64,000 nt of DNA from contig NZ_JAAOLY010000005.1 in assembly GCF_011601275.1 (NCBI RefSeq), positions 285,576-349,575 of the forward strand, read 5' to 3'. The notes beneath the pieces are model-generated. The model saw only the letters and a list, made by a program, of their open reading frames with translations. It had not been told where the DNA came from and ran no database searches. A program made the position numbers and the translations under genes. Origin of the DNA: Janthinobacterium lividum (lineage in GTDB: Bacteria; Pseudomonadota; Gammaproteobacteria; Burkholderiales; Burkholderiaceae_D). Of the stretch, positions 10,794 through 20,476 are shown one piece after another (within the stretch, counting starts at the first letter, position 1; the number at the start of each line of letters is the position of its first letter).

Positions 10794-13700
10794 CAGATGC
10801 GTTCCATCTTCGGCATCCACACGCGCAGCAGCGAATACAAACGATCGAGGTCGATGGGCTTGGCCAGGTAGTCGGACGCGCCCGCCTGCAGGCATTCTTC
10901 CTGGTCATTCTTCATGGCCTTGGCCGTGATCGCGATGATGGGCAGCTTGTTGTAGCGGCCATCGGCGCGGATCAAACGCGTGGCTTCCAGGCCATCCATG
11001 CCCGGCATCATGACATCCATCAGCACGAGGTCGATATCGTCCACGCTGTTGAGCTTGCTGATGGCTTCGAAGCCGTTGCGGCCGATTTCCACCACCACGC
11101 CTCGCTGTTCCAGCGCATTCGTCAGGGCAAAGATATTGCGCACGTCGTCGTCCACCAGCAAAATCTTGCGCCCTTCAAACACGCGTTCGCGGCTGCGCAC
11201 CTGTTGCAGCATGCCCTGGCGCTCGCTTGACAGTTCGGATTCGACCTTGTGCAGGAAGAGGGTGACTTCGTCGAGCAGGCGTTCGGGCGAACGGGCGCCC
11301 TTGATGATGATGGAGCGCGAATACTTCATCAGGTCCGCTTCTTCTTCGCGGCTCAGGTTGCGGCCCGTGTAGACGATGACGGGCGGGAATGAGCACAGTT
11401 CTTCATGTTCCATGCGTTCGAGCAATTCGTTGCCCTGGATGTCAGGCAACTTCAAGTCGATGATCATGCAGTCGAAAATCTGCGTTTTCAGCAACTCCAG
11501 CGCCTGCTCGCCCAAGGCCACGGCCGTGATTTCCACGTCGTCGTCGCTGATCAGGTGCACCACGCTTTCGCGCTGGCGTTCGTCGTCCTCGACCAGCAGG
11601 ATGCGCTTCATCTGCTGCGTGAATTTCGATTCGAGCTTGCGGAACACTTCCTTCAACTGCTCGCGCGTGCGCGGCTTGGTGGCGTAGCCGATGGCGCCCA
11701 GCTGCATGGCTTCCTGGATCTGGTCGTTGCCGGAGACGATGTGCACGGGAATGTGACGCGTCAGCGGGTTTTCCTTGAGCTGCTGCAAGACCAGCAAGCC
11801 CGGGCGGTCCGGCAAGCCCATGTCGAGCAGGATGGCGTCGGGCAGGAATTCCTCGGCCAGGCGCAAGCCTTCATCGGCGCCGTGCGCCACCAGGCAACGG
11901 TATTGCATTTCATGCGCGAGGTCGAACAGGATGCCGGCAAACGACGGTTCATCCTCGATTACCAGCACGGAACGCTGGCCCGTCTTGACGGCTGGCACGC
12001 TATTCCTGTCATCCTCGAAGGTGGGCAGCGGCACGGGCTTGGCTGCGGGCGCCGCCTTGGGCGCGGCGGCCGCGATTTTTGCGGGCGCTTGCGGCACTGC
12101 GGCCGGGGCCGGCGCCGCTTCCACTGCGCGTTCCGGCATGACGGCCGGCAGCACCAGGGTAAACGTGCTGCCCTGGCCTGGTGTACTGGCCAGCTCGATG
12201 CTGCCGCCCAGCAAGGCGGCCAGGTCGCGCGAAATCGACAGGCCCAGGCCCGTGCCGCCATAGCGGCGGCTGGTGGTGCCATCGGCCTGATGGAAAGCGT
12301 CGAAAATCTTGTGCTGCTGGTCGTCGGCAATGCCGATGCCCGAATCCTGTACCTGGAAGCGTACCTGGCCGGCTGCATCGGTGCTCACGTGCAGGGACAC
12401 CGTGCCCGTATCGGTAAACTTGATGGCGTTCGACAGCAGGTTTTTCAGGATTTGCTCGAGGCGCTGGCGGTCGCTGACGAGCGATGGCGGAGAGTCCGGC
12501 GCCACCTTGACGCTCAGCGTCAGTTTCTTTTGCTGCGCCTGGGCGCCGAACAGCATCTTCATGCTGCTGAGCAGTTCGTCGAAGGGCACGCTTTCCGGCG
12601 TCAGTTCCAGCTTGCCGGCCTCGACCTTGGAAATGTCGAGGATATCGTTGATGAGGGTGAGTAAATCGTTGCCGGCCGAATAGATGGTTTGCGCAAATGT
12701 CACTTGCTCGGCCGTCAGGTTGCCGCTGGTGTTGTCCGATAGCAGTTTGGACAGGATCAGCGAGCTGTTCAGCGGCGTGCGCAGCTCATGCGACATGTTC
12801 GCCAGGAATTCGGACTTGTAGCGGCTGGCCCGCTGCAGTTCCTCGGCGCGCGCTTCCAGCTGGGCGTGCGCCTGGACTATGGCCATGTTCTTCTGGTCCA
12901 GCGACAGGGCCTGCACGGCCAGTTGCTCGTTCGACTGCTCGAGCGCCGCCTTTTGCTCTTCCAGGTGGGCTTGCGACTGTTCCAGCACGCGCGACTGTTC
13001 GCCCAGCTCTTCATTGGCCGTGCGCAGTTCTTCCTGCTGCACTTCCAGCTCTTCATTCAATTGCTGGGTTTCTTCGAGCACGTTTTGCAGGCGCTGGCGG
13101 TACAGGGCAGCCTCCAGCGAGGTGCCGACATTCGCCGCAATCAGGTTCAGCCATTCCTTGGCGCGGGCGCTGACGGGGTGCGTAAAACCCAGTTCGATGA
13201 CGCCGTTGACGACGCCTTCATTGTTGACGGGCGCCAAAACCAGTTCCAGCGGCGCGCCGCGGCCCAGGCTCGACGTCACGGTCAGGTAATTCTCGGGCAC
13301 TTGCTGCACATGCTTGAGGCGCTTTTCGCGCGCCGTCTCGCCCACCAGGCCTTCGCCCAGCTTGAACACCTGCTTGTCCTTCACGCCCTGATCGTTGAAG
13401 CCATACACGGCTGTGCGGCGCAGGCTGCCATCCTCGTCGACCACGTACAGGGTGGCGATGGCCACGTCGAGGCGGTGGGCGAGGAAGTCCAGCACGTGGC
13501 GTCCCAGTTGCGGCAGGCCCAGCTGGCCGCTCGTGTGGGCCGCCAGTTCCGTCTGCCCCGTGCGCAGCCAGGCTTGCTCCTGCAACACGTCGTTATCCTT
13601 GCCGCGCTGCTCGAGCGCATCGTTGTAGATATCGGACAGGCGCAGCAGTTCACGGCGTCCCAGGTAGGCGAGCAAGCCCGACAATCCAAGGCTGAGGACG

Positions 13701-14275
13701 AGGAACACGATGACTGCCAGCATGGTGCGGCTTTCAGCCGTATCGGCCCGTTCCTGGCGCAACCGCTGCTCCATGGACAGGAAGGCGAGGAATTCGCGGC
13801 GGATTTCGTCGAACTCCAGCTTGCCTTCGCCCTGGCGTACGCGTGCAAGGAATTCCTGGTTGTTGCGGCGCTGGGCGATCACCGCTTCCGCGTAATCGAG
13901 CCACTGGCCTTGCAGCGCGCGGATGCGACGCAAGCGGTCCACCTGGATGGAGCTGTCGGATATCAATTCCAGCAGGGTGCTCATTTCGACGGCGATCTTC
14001 GCCTTGCCCGACTTATATGGCGCCAAAAAAGTTTCGTCACCCGTCAGCAAATAGCCGCGCATGCCCGTTTCCAGGTCGACCGACAACTTCATGACTTCAT
14101 TCGCATTGCCGATTACCCGTTCGGAATGCTCGACCGAGCGCAGGGCCGACAGCAGATAGGCGATCAGGCCGACGAACACGAGGGCCGTGACGACCCCGAT
14201 GACCAGTGGCAAGGTCACGTTGCGGGCGAGGATGCGGCGAAAGCTGAAGGAGTCGATCGGGGTCTTGGTATTCAT
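10793..14275 (-). CDS. Membrane hybrid kinase, CHASE3-GAF-HisKA-HATPase-REC-REC-REC
   Basis: A 1160-residue inner-membrane kinase and the first gene of the signalling operon. Two membrane segments (about 20-42 and 187-208) flank a periplasmic CHASE3 domain with the signature LETGMRGYLLTG. Next come a GAF domain (about 250-395), a long Glu/Gln-rich coiled coil (about 398-490), a HisKA motif SHELRTPLNSS with His496, and an HATPase domain with GGTGLGLSIS. Three receivers follow, with aspartates near 818, 940 and 1087. An Ala/Pro-rich linker separates the ATPase from the receivers. The start MNTKTPIDSF was chosen just before the first membrane segment. Three stacked receivers are consistent with a phosphorelay hub feeding the downstream receiver-kinase. 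Confidence 0.88.
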   Translation of the reverse strand: MNTKTPIDSFSFRRILARNVTLPLVIGVVTALVFVGLIAYLLSALRSVEHSERVIGNANEVMKLSVDLETGMRGYLLTGDETFLAPYKSGKAKIAVEMSTLLELISDSSIQVDRLRRIRALQGQWLDYAEAVIAQRRNNQEFLARVRQGEGKLEFDEIRREFLAFLSMEQRLRQERADTAESRTMLAVIVFLVLSLGLSGLLAYLGRRELLRLSDIYNDALEQRGKDNDVLQEQAWLRTGQTELAAHTSGQLGLPQLGRHVLDFLAHRLDVAIATLYVVDEDGSLRRTAVYGFNDQGVKDKQVFKLGEGLVGETAREKRLKHVQQVPENYLTVTSSLGRGAPLELVLAPVNNEGVVNGVIELGFTHPVSARAKEWLNLIAANVGTSLEAALYRQRLQNVLEETQQLNEELEVQQEELRTANEELGEQSRVLEQSQAHLEEQKAALEQSNEQLAVQALSLDQKNMAIVQAHAQLEARAEELQRASRYKSEFLANMSHELRTPLNSSLILSKLLSDNTSGNLTAEQVTFAQTIYSAGNDLLTLINDILDISKVEAGKLELTPESVPFDELLSSMKMLFGAQAQQKKLTLSVKVAPDSPPSLVSDRQRLEQILKNLLSNAIKFTDTGTVSLHVSTDAAGQVRFQVQDSGIGIADDQQHKIFDAFHQADGTTSRRYGGTGLGLSISRDLAALLGGSIELASTPGQGSTFTLVLPAVMPERAVEAAPAPAAVPQAPAKIAAAAPKAAPAAKPVPLPTFEDDRNSVPAVKTGQRSVLVIEDEPSFAGILFDLAHEMQYRCLVAHGADEGLRLAEEFLPDAILLDMGLPDRPGLLVLQQLKENPLTRHIPVHIVSGNDQIQEAMQLGAIGYATKPRTREQLKEVFRKLESKFTQQMKRILLVEDDERQRESVVHLISDDDVEITAVALGEQALELLKTQIFDCMIIDLKLPDIQGNELLERMEHEELCSFPPVIVYTGRNLSREEEADLMKYSRSIIIKGARSPERLLDEVTLFLHKVESELSSERQGMLQQVRSRERVFEGRKILLVDDDVRNIFALTNALEQRGVVVEIGRNGFEAISKLNSVDDIDLVLMDVMMPGMDGLEATRLIRADGRYNKLPIIAITAKAMKNDQEECLQAGASDYLAKPIDLDRLYSLLRVWMPKMERI

Positions 14276-14451
14276 TATGTCCGTGTAAGGCTGTCGCGAA
14301 AAAGTCAATTTTAATTGAAATGCAAGCTTTCTGGTGGTCAAGCATAGCGTGCGCTAGCATAACAGCCTTGGGGCATTTTCCGCAGGCACAAGGCAGTGCA
14401 ATGCGGGGCAGCGCACAGATGAAAGTAGAAGGAAAATCAAGGTGGCCATGA

Positions 14452-14492
14452 TTGAGACAGATCAAAGAGATTGGTTGTTAGCATTCTAAGAT
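14452..14492 (+). promoter_or_regulatory. FNR/CRP-type box and -10 element upstream of hsp20
   Basis: TTGAG-ACAG-ATCAA (14452-14465) matches the FNR/Anr half-site pattern TTGAT-N4-ATCAA at 9 of 10 positions. TAAGAT (14487-14492) fits a -10 hexamer. If transcription starts near 14499, the box is centred close to -41.5, the class II activator position. Binding is inference. Confidence 0.45.
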
Positions 14493-14557
14493 GCAGGAGG
14501 TGGCGACGTCCAAGCGGACGGCCGCCGTGTGCAAACCAGCCCATGCAGGAGGACATC

Positions 14558-15010
14558 ATGGCTAATCAACTGATCCGTCGCGATCCGCAAAACCCGCTGG
14601 CACGTTTCGGCCCGTTCAGCGACATGGAAGAACTCATGCACGACTTTTTCGCGCCCGCCTTGCGCCTGCGCGATGGCGGTTCGTCACGCATGCGTGTCGA
14701 CATTTCCGAAACCGAACAAGCCTATCAGGTACAGGCGGACATTCCAGGCGTGAATAAAGACGATATCAAGGTCTCCATCGACGGCAGCCGCGTCTCCATC
14801 AGCGCCGAACTCAAGGATGAGCGAGTGACGCGCGACGGTGGCGGCAAGACCGTGCGCAGCGAACGCGAGTACGGCCAGCAATACCGCAGCTTCGTGCTGC
14901 CGCACGAGGTGGACGAGGCCGGCGCGCAGGCCCGCTATGAAAATGGCGTGCTGCTGCTGGACTTGCCGAAGAGGGAAGGCACGGGCGGGCGGCAACTGGT
15001 GATACAGTGA
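14558..15010 (+). CDS. Small heat-shock protein, Hsp20/alpha-crystallin family
   Basis: A 150-residue ATP-independent holdase chaperone that binds unfolding proteins in the cytosol. The alpha-crystallin domain spans about 45-145: it opens with RMRVDISETEQAYQVQADIPGV, holds the conserved GVNKDDIKVSIDG segment, and closes with ARYENGVLLLDLPK. The N-terminal arm is short and rich in Phe and Arg. The ATG follows a near-perfect AGGAGG, which decides this start over an upstream ATG. It is monocistronic, with an FNR-like box upstream and a bidirectional terminator downstream. If that box works, expression would respond to oxygen limitation as well as heat. Confidence 0.92.
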   Translation: MANQLIRRDPQNPLARFGPFSDMEELMHDFFAPALRLRDGGSSRMRVDISETEQAYQVQADIPGVNKDDIKVSIDGSRVSISAELKDERVTRDGGGKTVRSEREYGQQYRSFVLPHEVDEAGAQARYENGVLLLDLPKREGTGGRQLVIQ

Positions 15011-15031
15011 GCCGGGCCGGGGTTTAGCTGC

Positions 15032-15110
15032 GTAGGTCAGATTAGCGCAGCGTAATCTGACGATCTTCGTGGCGGCGCCTGTCGGCTTACGCCCTGCGGG
15101 CTAAGCCGAC
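15032..15110. repeat. GTAG-headed REP palindrome pair
   Basis: A GTAG head (15032-15035) leads into arms GTCAGATTA and TAATCTGAC around an 8-nt loop, followed 19 bp later by a second hairpin with arms GTCGGCTTA and TAAGCCGAC. A related element lies between the putative selenium-transporter genes. GTAG-headed REPs are the class mobilised by RAYT transposases; none is in this window. Confidence 0.65.
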
Positions 15111-15115
15111 CAACG

Positions 15116-15144
15116 AAAAAACGCCGGACGGTGCCGGCGTTTTT
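15116..15144. terminator. Bidirectional rho-independent terminator
   Basis: ACGCCGG (15121-15127) pairs with CCGGCGT (15134-15140) around a 6-nt loop, flanked by an A-run on the left and a T-run on the right. It sits between the convergent hsp20 and MFS genes and can end both transcripts. Confidence 0.85.
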
Positions 15145-15209
15145 GGGGTGATTTGGGGCGGCGGCGGGTTGCCACCCCAATTACCTCTCTATATATGTCA
15201 GTCTATATA

Positions 15210-16556
15210 TCAGTCGCGGATTTCCAGCGCCCGGTTCAGGCTCAGGGCGGCCAGCGAAGCGACGGCGCCCGACAGCAGGTAGAAGCTGACATAGGCGAGG
15301 CCGAAGTTGGCCGACAGGCCCAGCGCCACCAGTGGTGCGAAGCCGGCGCCGACCAGCCAGGCCAGGTCGGATGTCAAGGCCGCGCCCGTGTAGCGGAAGC
15401 GGGCAGGGAAGTTGGCCGTCACGGCGCCGGCTGCCTGGCCGTACGACAAGCCCAGCAGGCTGAAGCCGACGAGGATGAACACGTCCTGGCCCGTATTGCC
15501 GCCACCCATCAGGGTTGGCACGAAGGCGCTGAAGATGGCGATCAGCACGGCCAGCACGCCCAGGGTGGTGCGGCGGCCCACTTTATCGGCCAGCAAGCCG
15601 GAAATCACCACGCCGATGGCGGCCAGTACGGCGCCCAGCATCTGGATTTGCAGGAAGTCCGAAGCGGAACGCGTCTGGTAGACGGAAATCCACGACAGCG
15701 GGAACACGGTGACGAGGTGGAACAGGGCGTAGCTGGCCAGCGCGGCGAGGGCGCCGATCAGCACGTTGCGGCCCTGGCCGCGGCTCATTTCAAATACGCT
15801 TACGGGCTGCAGTTCGCGTTCGTCCAGCAGGCGCGCATATTCATTCGTCGACACCAGGCGCAGACGGGCAAACAGGGCCACCACGTTGATGGCGAAAGCC
15901 ACATAGAAAGGATAGCGCCAGCCCCAGTCGAGGAAATCTTCATCCGTCAGGGTGGTCAGCATGAACCAGAACAGGCCGGCGGCGATCAGGAAGCCGACGG
16001 GTGCGCCCAGCTGGCCCAGCATGGCGTACCAGCCGCGCTTGTTTTCCGGCGCGTTCAGGGCCAGCAGCGAAGGCAGGCCGTCCCACGAACCGCCCAGCGC
16101 CACGCCCTGGCCGATGCGCAGCACGGACAGCCAGATGATGGCGGCAAAGCCCAGGTGGGAATACGTCGGCAGGAAGGCGATGCCGGCCGTCGACACGCCC
16201 AGCAGGAAGAGGGCGAACGTCAGCTTGGCGCTGCGTCCCATGCGGCGCTGGATCTCCATGAAGATCACGGTGCCGAACGGTCGGGCGATGAAGGCAAACG
16301 AGAAAATCAGGAATGCATATAAGGTACCTTCCAGGCGTTCTTCAAACGGGAAGAAGACGCGCGGAAACACCAGCACCGAGGCGATGGCGTAGACAAAGAA
16401 GTCAAAGTATTCGGAAGCGCGGCCGATGATCACGCCGACGGCGATCTCACCGGGGTCGATATGCGATTCGACCGTGCCGGCCCCGCGTGCGTCGCGCAGG
16501 GAGTGGGGGGAAAAGTCGGCGGGTACATCCCCGCTGTGTATGCGCGTGCTGGACAT
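15210..16556 (-). CDS. MFS transporter, metabolite:H+ symporter (MHS) family
   Basis: A 448-residue inner-membrane secondary transporter of the major facilitator superfamily. Roughly 12 hydrophobic segments are visible. The MHS pattern is clear: GRASEYFDFFVYAIASVLVFP at the first helix, ARPFGTVIFMEIQRRMGR at the loop 2-3 signature, and a second signature ADKVGRRTTLG near the middle. MHS members import organic acids or osmolytes with protons; the substrate here cannot be read from sequence. The start MSSTRIHSGD follows a GGAGA ribosome site. It diverges from the cyo operon and converges on hsp20, and appears to be transcribed alone. Confidence 0.85.
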   Translation of the reverse strand: MSSTRIHSGDVPADFSPHSLRDARGAGTVESHIDPGEIAVGVIIGRASEYFDFFVYAIASVLVFPRVFFPFEERLEGTLYAFLIFSFAFIARPFGTVIFMEIQRRMGRSAKLTFALFLLGVSTAGIAFLPTYSHLGFAAIIWLSVLRIGQGVALGGSWDGLPSLLALNAPENKRGWYAMLGQLGAPVGFLIAAGLFWFMLTTLTDEDFLDWGWRYPFYVAFAINVVALFARLRLVSTNEYARLLDERELQPVSVFEMSRGQGRNVLIGALAALASYALFHLVTVFPLSWISVYQTRSASDFLQIQMLGAVLAAIGVVISGLLADKVGRRTTLGVLAVLIAIFSAFVPTLMGGGNTGQDVFILVGFSLLGLSYGQAAGAVTANFPARFRYTGAALTSDLAWLVGAGFAPLVALGLSANFGLAYVSFYLLSGAVASLAALSLNRALEIRD

Positions 16557-16693
16557 GATGATCGTCTCCAATATAGTTTCGAGTTCGGCCAACGCGTAAC
16601 ATACCCCGGGTGTCTCACGCCCGGAGTAGGACTATTCAATAGATAGCTGTAGGAAAACTCCGCAGCCACCCAGTGAAAATCCGAGCAAGGGGG

Positions 16694-16738
16694 TGGACAA
16701 AACGTCCAATTGCCAACGCGCTCCAGTGAGAATACAGT
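16694..16738 (+). promoter_or_regulatory. Candidate cyo promoter with upstream palindrome
   Basis: TTGCCA (16710-16715), a 17-bp spacer and TACAGT (16733-16738) form a sigma70-like promoter about 35 bp before cyoA. Directly upstream lies the palindrome TGGAC-AAAAC-GTCCA (16694-16708), an activator-like position. Its layout loosely resembles RegA/PrrA sites (inverted GCGRC-like half-sites), and a RegA homologue ends this operon. Confidence 0.45.
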
Positions 16739-16773
16739 ACCATATCTTCATCCCCTGTACTGGACTTTCCTGT

Positions 16774-17757
16774 ATGTTTTCATTAAAAGTTCGTCGCGGA
16801 CTGCTTCTTTTACCTCTCGCATTGTTGGCTGGTTGCAATACGGTGGTACTGAACGCGTCTGGTGACATCGCAGTTCAGCAAGGCAATCTGATTGTCATCT
16901 CGACATTGCTGATGCTGTTGATTATCGTTCCGGTAATCGCCCTGACCCTGCTTTTCGCATGGCGCTATAGAAAAAACAACACCGCGGCCAAATACGAGCC
17001 GGACTGGGACCACTCGACTCGCCTCGAGCTGATTATCTGGGGCGCTCCCCTGTTGATCATCATCGTGCTGGGCCTGCTGACCTGGATCAGCACCCACACC
17101 CTCGATCCATACCGCCCATTGAGCCGTATCGACGCCAACCGCCCAATTCCTGCCAGCCACAAGCCGATGATCGTCGAAGTCGTGGCCCTGGACTGGAAAT
17201 GGCTGTTCATCTACCCGGAGCAAGGCATCGCTTCCGTGAATGAACTGTACGCGCCTGTCGATCGTCCGATCCGCTTCAAGATCACCGCGTCGTCCGTCAT
17301 GAACTCGTTCTTCATCCCCGCACTGGCAGGTCAGATCTACGCCATGCCGGGCATGGAAACGCAGTTGAATGCCGTCATCAACAAGCCTGGTGTCTACAAG
17401 GGCTTCTCCGCGAACTACAGCGGTGCCGGTTTCTCGGGCATGCGCTTCAAGTTCCACGGTGTCAATGATGCGGACTTCGACAAATGGGTGGAATCGGCAC
17501 GTGCCGGTGGCGGCGCGCTGAACCGCGACGACTACCTGTCGCTGGCCCAGCCTAGCGAACGCGATCCGGTGCGCCGCTACAGCGCCGTGCCTAACGACCT
17601 GTACAAGGCAATCCTGAACCGCACCATCGTTTCCGACGCCCTGTGCGTGACGCCGGTCCAGCCATATAAGTTGACGATGGCAAATAGCCCGGTAGCGGCC
17701 GTAACGGCAGTAGTCGCTAGCGATGCAGTGGTTGAAAAGGGCGTTCAAGCCAAGTAA
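16774..17757 (+). CDS. cyoA: Cytochrome bo3 ubiquinol oxidase subunit II
   Basis: Subunit II of the bo3 quinol oxidase, a 327-residue lipoprotein. A lipobox LLAGC puts the lipidated Cys at residue 21, followed by two membrane helices (about 40-65 and 85-110) and a periplasmic cupredoxin-like domain (EVVALDWKWLFIYPEQGIASVNEL, MNSFFIPALAGQIYAMPGM). As in quinol oxidases, the CuA-binding Cys/His set of cytochrome oxidases is absent, so electrons come from ubiquinol and not cytochrome c. The start at MFSLKVRRG was picked for the signal peptide. It opens the operon cyoABCD-SURF1-regBA. Length is close to the E. coli protein plus a C-terminal tail. Confidence 0.93.
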   Translation: MFSLKVRRGLLLLPLALLAGCNTVVLNASGDIAVQQGNLIVISTLLMLLIIVPVIALTLLFAWRYRKNNTAAKYEPDWDHSTRLELIIWGAPLLIIIVLGLLTWISTHTLDPYRPLSRIDANRPIPASHKPMIVEVVALDWKWLFIYPEQGIASVNELYAPVDRPIRFKITASSVMNSFFIPALAGQIYAMPGMETQLNAVINKPGVYKGFSANYSGAGFSGMRFKFHGVNDADFDKWVESARAGGGALNRDDYLSLAQPSERDPVRRYSAVPNDLYKAILNRTIVSDALCVTPVQPYKLTMANSPVAAVTAVVASDAVVEKGVQAK

Positions 17758-17841
17758 CAACTGCATGAATCCCGCAGCGCATTGCGCTGCAGATACTGGC
17801 GCCGTTTGCCTGGCGCCTCCCTTTTTTCTCTGAGAGTAACA

Positions 17842-19845
17842 ATGCTAGACCATATTGATCTGACGAAGCTTATATTCGGCCGTCTGACTTGGGATGCAAT
17901 TCCATTTCACGAACCTATCCTGCTGGTGACCTTTGCCATGGTTGCCCTGGGCGGTATCGCACTCGTTGCGGCACTGACGTATTTCCGCGTCTGGGGTACC
18001 CTGTGGCGCGACTGGATCACCAGTATCGACCATAAAAAAATCGGTATCATGTACATGATCCTGGGCCTCGTCATGCTGCTGCGCGGCTTTGCCGACGCGC
18101 TGATGATGCGTACCCAGCAGGCTGTTGCCTTTGGCGACAATGCCGGCTTCCTGCCACCACATCACTACGACCAGATCTTCACCGCCCACGGCGTGATCAT
18201 GATCTTCTTCGTCGCGATGCCTTTCGTGACGGGTCTGATGAACTACGTGGTGCCGCTGCAAATCGGCGCGCGCGACGTGGCTTTCCCATTCCTTAACAAC
18301 TTCAGCTTCTGGATGACCACCATGGGCGCCGCCCTGGTCATGGCTTCGCTGTTCGTCGGCGAATTCGCCCGTACGGGCTGGCTGGCATATCCACCGCTGT
18401 CGGGCATCGTCGGCAGTCCGGACGTGGGGGTAGACTATTACATCTGGTCCTTGCAGATTGCCGGGGTCGGGACGCTATTGTCCGGTGTCAACCTGATCGC
18501 CACCATCGTCAAGATGCGCGCGCCAGGCATGACCTGGATGAAAATGCCCGTCTTCACCTGGACCGCACTGTGCACCAACATCCTGATCGTCGCCGCGTTC
18601 CCGGTACTGACGGCTGTGCTGGCCATGCTGTCGCTGGACCGCGTTGCAGGCTTTAACTTCTTCACGACGGAACTGGGCGGCAACGCCATGATGTACGTCA
18701 ACCTGATCTGGATCTGGGGTCACCCTGAGGTCTACATCCTGATCCTGCCACTGTTCGGCGTGTTCTCGGAAGTCGTCGCCACGTTCAGCAGCAAGCGTTT
18801 GTTCGGCTACGCCTCGATGGTGTACGCCACCTGCGTCATCATGATCCTGTCGTACCTGGTATGGCTGCATCACTTCTTCACCATGGGTTCGGGCGCCAGC
18901 GTCAACTCCTTCTTCGGCATCACGACGATGATCATCTCGATCCCGACGGGCGCGAAGATCTTCAACTGGCTGTTTACCATGTACCGCGGCCGTATCCGCT
19001 TTGAACTGCCCATGCTGTGGACGATCGGCTTCATGGTCACCTTCACCATCGGCGGCATGACCGGCGTGCTGCTGGCCGTACCACCAGCTGACTTCGTGCT
19101 GCACAACAGCCTGTTCCTGATCGCCCACTTCCATAACGTGATTATCGGCGGCGTGGTCTTCGGTGTCTTCGCTGCGATTAACTACTGGTACCCGAAAGCC
19201 TTCGGCTACAAGCTCGACGTGTTCTGGGGCAAGTGCTCGTTCTGGTTCTGGTTCGTCGGCTTCTACCTGGCCTTCATGCCGCTGTACGTGCTGGGCCTGA
19301 TGGGCGTGACCCGTCGTGTCAACCACTTCGAAGATCCATCGCTGCAAATCTGGACCATCATCGCCTGGTTTGGCGCCGTCTCGATCGCACTGGGCATCGG
19401 CTCCATGCTGATCCAGTTCTTCGTCAGCTACCGCAACCGTCACGCACTGCGCGACGTGACCGGTGACCCATGGGGTGGCCGTACGCTGGAATGGTCGACG
19501 TCGTCGCCACCGCCAGACTATAATTTCGCCTTCACGCCACAAGTGCACGAACTCGATGCATGGACTGACATGAAGAAACACGGTTACCAGCGTCCGACGT
19601 CCGGTTTCACGAAGATCCACATGCCGAAGAACACCTGGGCTGGTTTCGTGATCGCCGCGCTGAGCGCACTGGTTGGTTTTGGCCTGATCTGGCAAATGTG
19701 GCTCGTCGCCAGCATCGGCTTCGTGATCATGATGGTCACCATCATCGTCCATACCTTTAACTACAAGCGCGATTACTACATTCCTGCGGAAGAAGTGGTC
19801 CGTACCGAAGACGCTTATACTAAATTGCTGAGCAGCCATGTCTGA
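17842..19845 (+). CDS. cyoB: Cytochrome bo3 ubiquinol oxidase subunit I
   Basis: The 667-residue catalytic subunit of the heme-copper bo3 oxidase: it reduces O2 to water and pumps protons. Visible landmarks are the quinone-site motif [10 protein letters not shown] followed by [27 protein letters not shown] with the CuB His and the His-Tyr crosslink region, WLHHFFTMG with two CuB His, the K-channel segment [11 protein letters not shown], and [11 protein letters not shown] with the high-spin and low-spin heme His. Close match throughout to E. coli CyoB indicates a quinol, not cytochrome c, oxidase. The start follows GAGAGTAAC. The stop overlaps cyoC by 8 bp. Confidence 0.96.
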   Translation: MLDHIDLTKLIFGRLTWDAIPFHEPILLVTFAMVALGGIALVAALTYFRVWGTLWRDWITSIDHKKIGIMYMILGLVMLLRGFADALMMRTQQAVAFGDNAGFLPPHHYDQIFTAHGVIMIFFVAMPFVTGLMNYVVPLQIGARDVAFPFLNNFSFWMTTMGAALVMASLFVGEFARTGWLAYPPLSGIVGSPDVGVDYYIWSLQIAGVGTLLSGVNLIATIVKMRAPGMTWMKMPVFTWTALCTNILIVAAFPVLTAVLAMLSLDRVAGFNFFTTELGGNAMMYVNLIWIWGHPEVYILILPLFGVFSEVVATFSSKRLFGYASMVYATCVIMILSYLVWLHHFFTMGSGASVNSFFGITTMIISIPTGAKIFNWLFTMYRGRIRFELPMLWTIGFMVTFTIGGMTGVLLAVPPADFVLHNSLFLIAHFHNVIIGGVVFGVFAAINYWYPKAFGYKLDVFWGKCSFWFWFVGFYLAFMPLYVLGLMGVTRRVNHFEDPSLQIWTIIAWFGAVSIALGIGSMLIQFFVSYRNRHALRDVTGDPWGGRTLEWSTSSPPPDYNFAFTPQVHELDAWTDMKKHGYQRPTSGFTKIHMPKNTWAGFVIAALSALVGFGLIWQMWLVASIGFVIMMVTIIVHTFNYKRDYYIPAEEVVRTEDAYTKLLSSHV

Positions 19846-20476
19846 TACCATCGCCCATAACACCGGCGCCGCTGGCGCCGCACCAAGCACGCGCAGCTAC
19901 TTTGTGCGCGAGCACCACCCGGAAAACGGCAGCCTGCTGGGTTTCTGGCTCTACCTGATGAGCGATTGCCTGATCTTCGCCTGTCTGTTCGCCACATACG
20001 CCGTGGTCGGCCGCAGCTACGCGGACGGCCCGACGGGCGCCGCGCTGTTCGACCTGCCGCTGGTGGCCGTCAACACGGCCATGCTGCTGCTGTCGTCGAT
20101 CACCTACGGCTTCGCCATGCTGGCCATGCAGCGCAAGCAATTGCGCAGCACCCTCGTATGGCTGGGCATCACGGGCCTGTTCGGCCTGGCCTTCCTGTCG
20201 CTGGAAATGTATGAATTCATTCATCTGATCCACGAAGGCGCCGGCCCGCAGCGCAGCGCGTTCCTGTCGTCGTTCTTCGCCCTGGTCGGTACCCACGGCT
20301 TGCACGTGACGTTCGGCGTGATCTGGCTCGTGACCTTGATGTTCCAGTTGAACAAGCATGGCCTGACCCCGGAAAACGGCCGCCGCATGATGTGTCTGTC
20401 GCTGTTCTGGCACTTCCTGGACGTCATCTGGATCGGCGTCTTCACCTTTGTCTACCTGATGGGAGTGCTGCCATGA
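19838..20476 (+). CDS. cyoC: Cytochrome bo3 ubiquinol oxidase subunit III
   Basis: A 212-residue integral membrane subunit with five predicted helices, required for stable assembly of the oxidase. Family signatures visible include [22 protein letters not shown] at helix 1, LEMYEFIHL with the conserved Glu, and the C-terminal [20 protein letters not shown]. It overlaps cyoB by 8 bp and its stop overlaps the cyoD start in an ATGA junction, so translation is coupled. Length matches the E. coli subunit closely. Confidence 0.94.
   Translation: MSDTIAHNTGAAGAAPSTRSYFVREHHPENGSLLGFWLYLMSDCLIFACLFATYAVVGRSYADGPTGAALFDLPLVAVNTAMLLLSSITYGFAMLAMQRKQLRSTLVWLGITGLFGLAFLSLEMYEFIHLIHEGAGPQRSAFLSSFFALVGTHGLHVTFGVIWLVTLMFQLNKHGLTPENGRRMMCLSLFWHFLDVIWIGVFTFVYLMGVLP

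Noticed and set aside
18475..19890. Open frame of 471 codons opposite cyoB
   Set aside because: Composition (Asp/His/Gln runs) and lack of motifs show it is antisense noise over a highly conserved gene.
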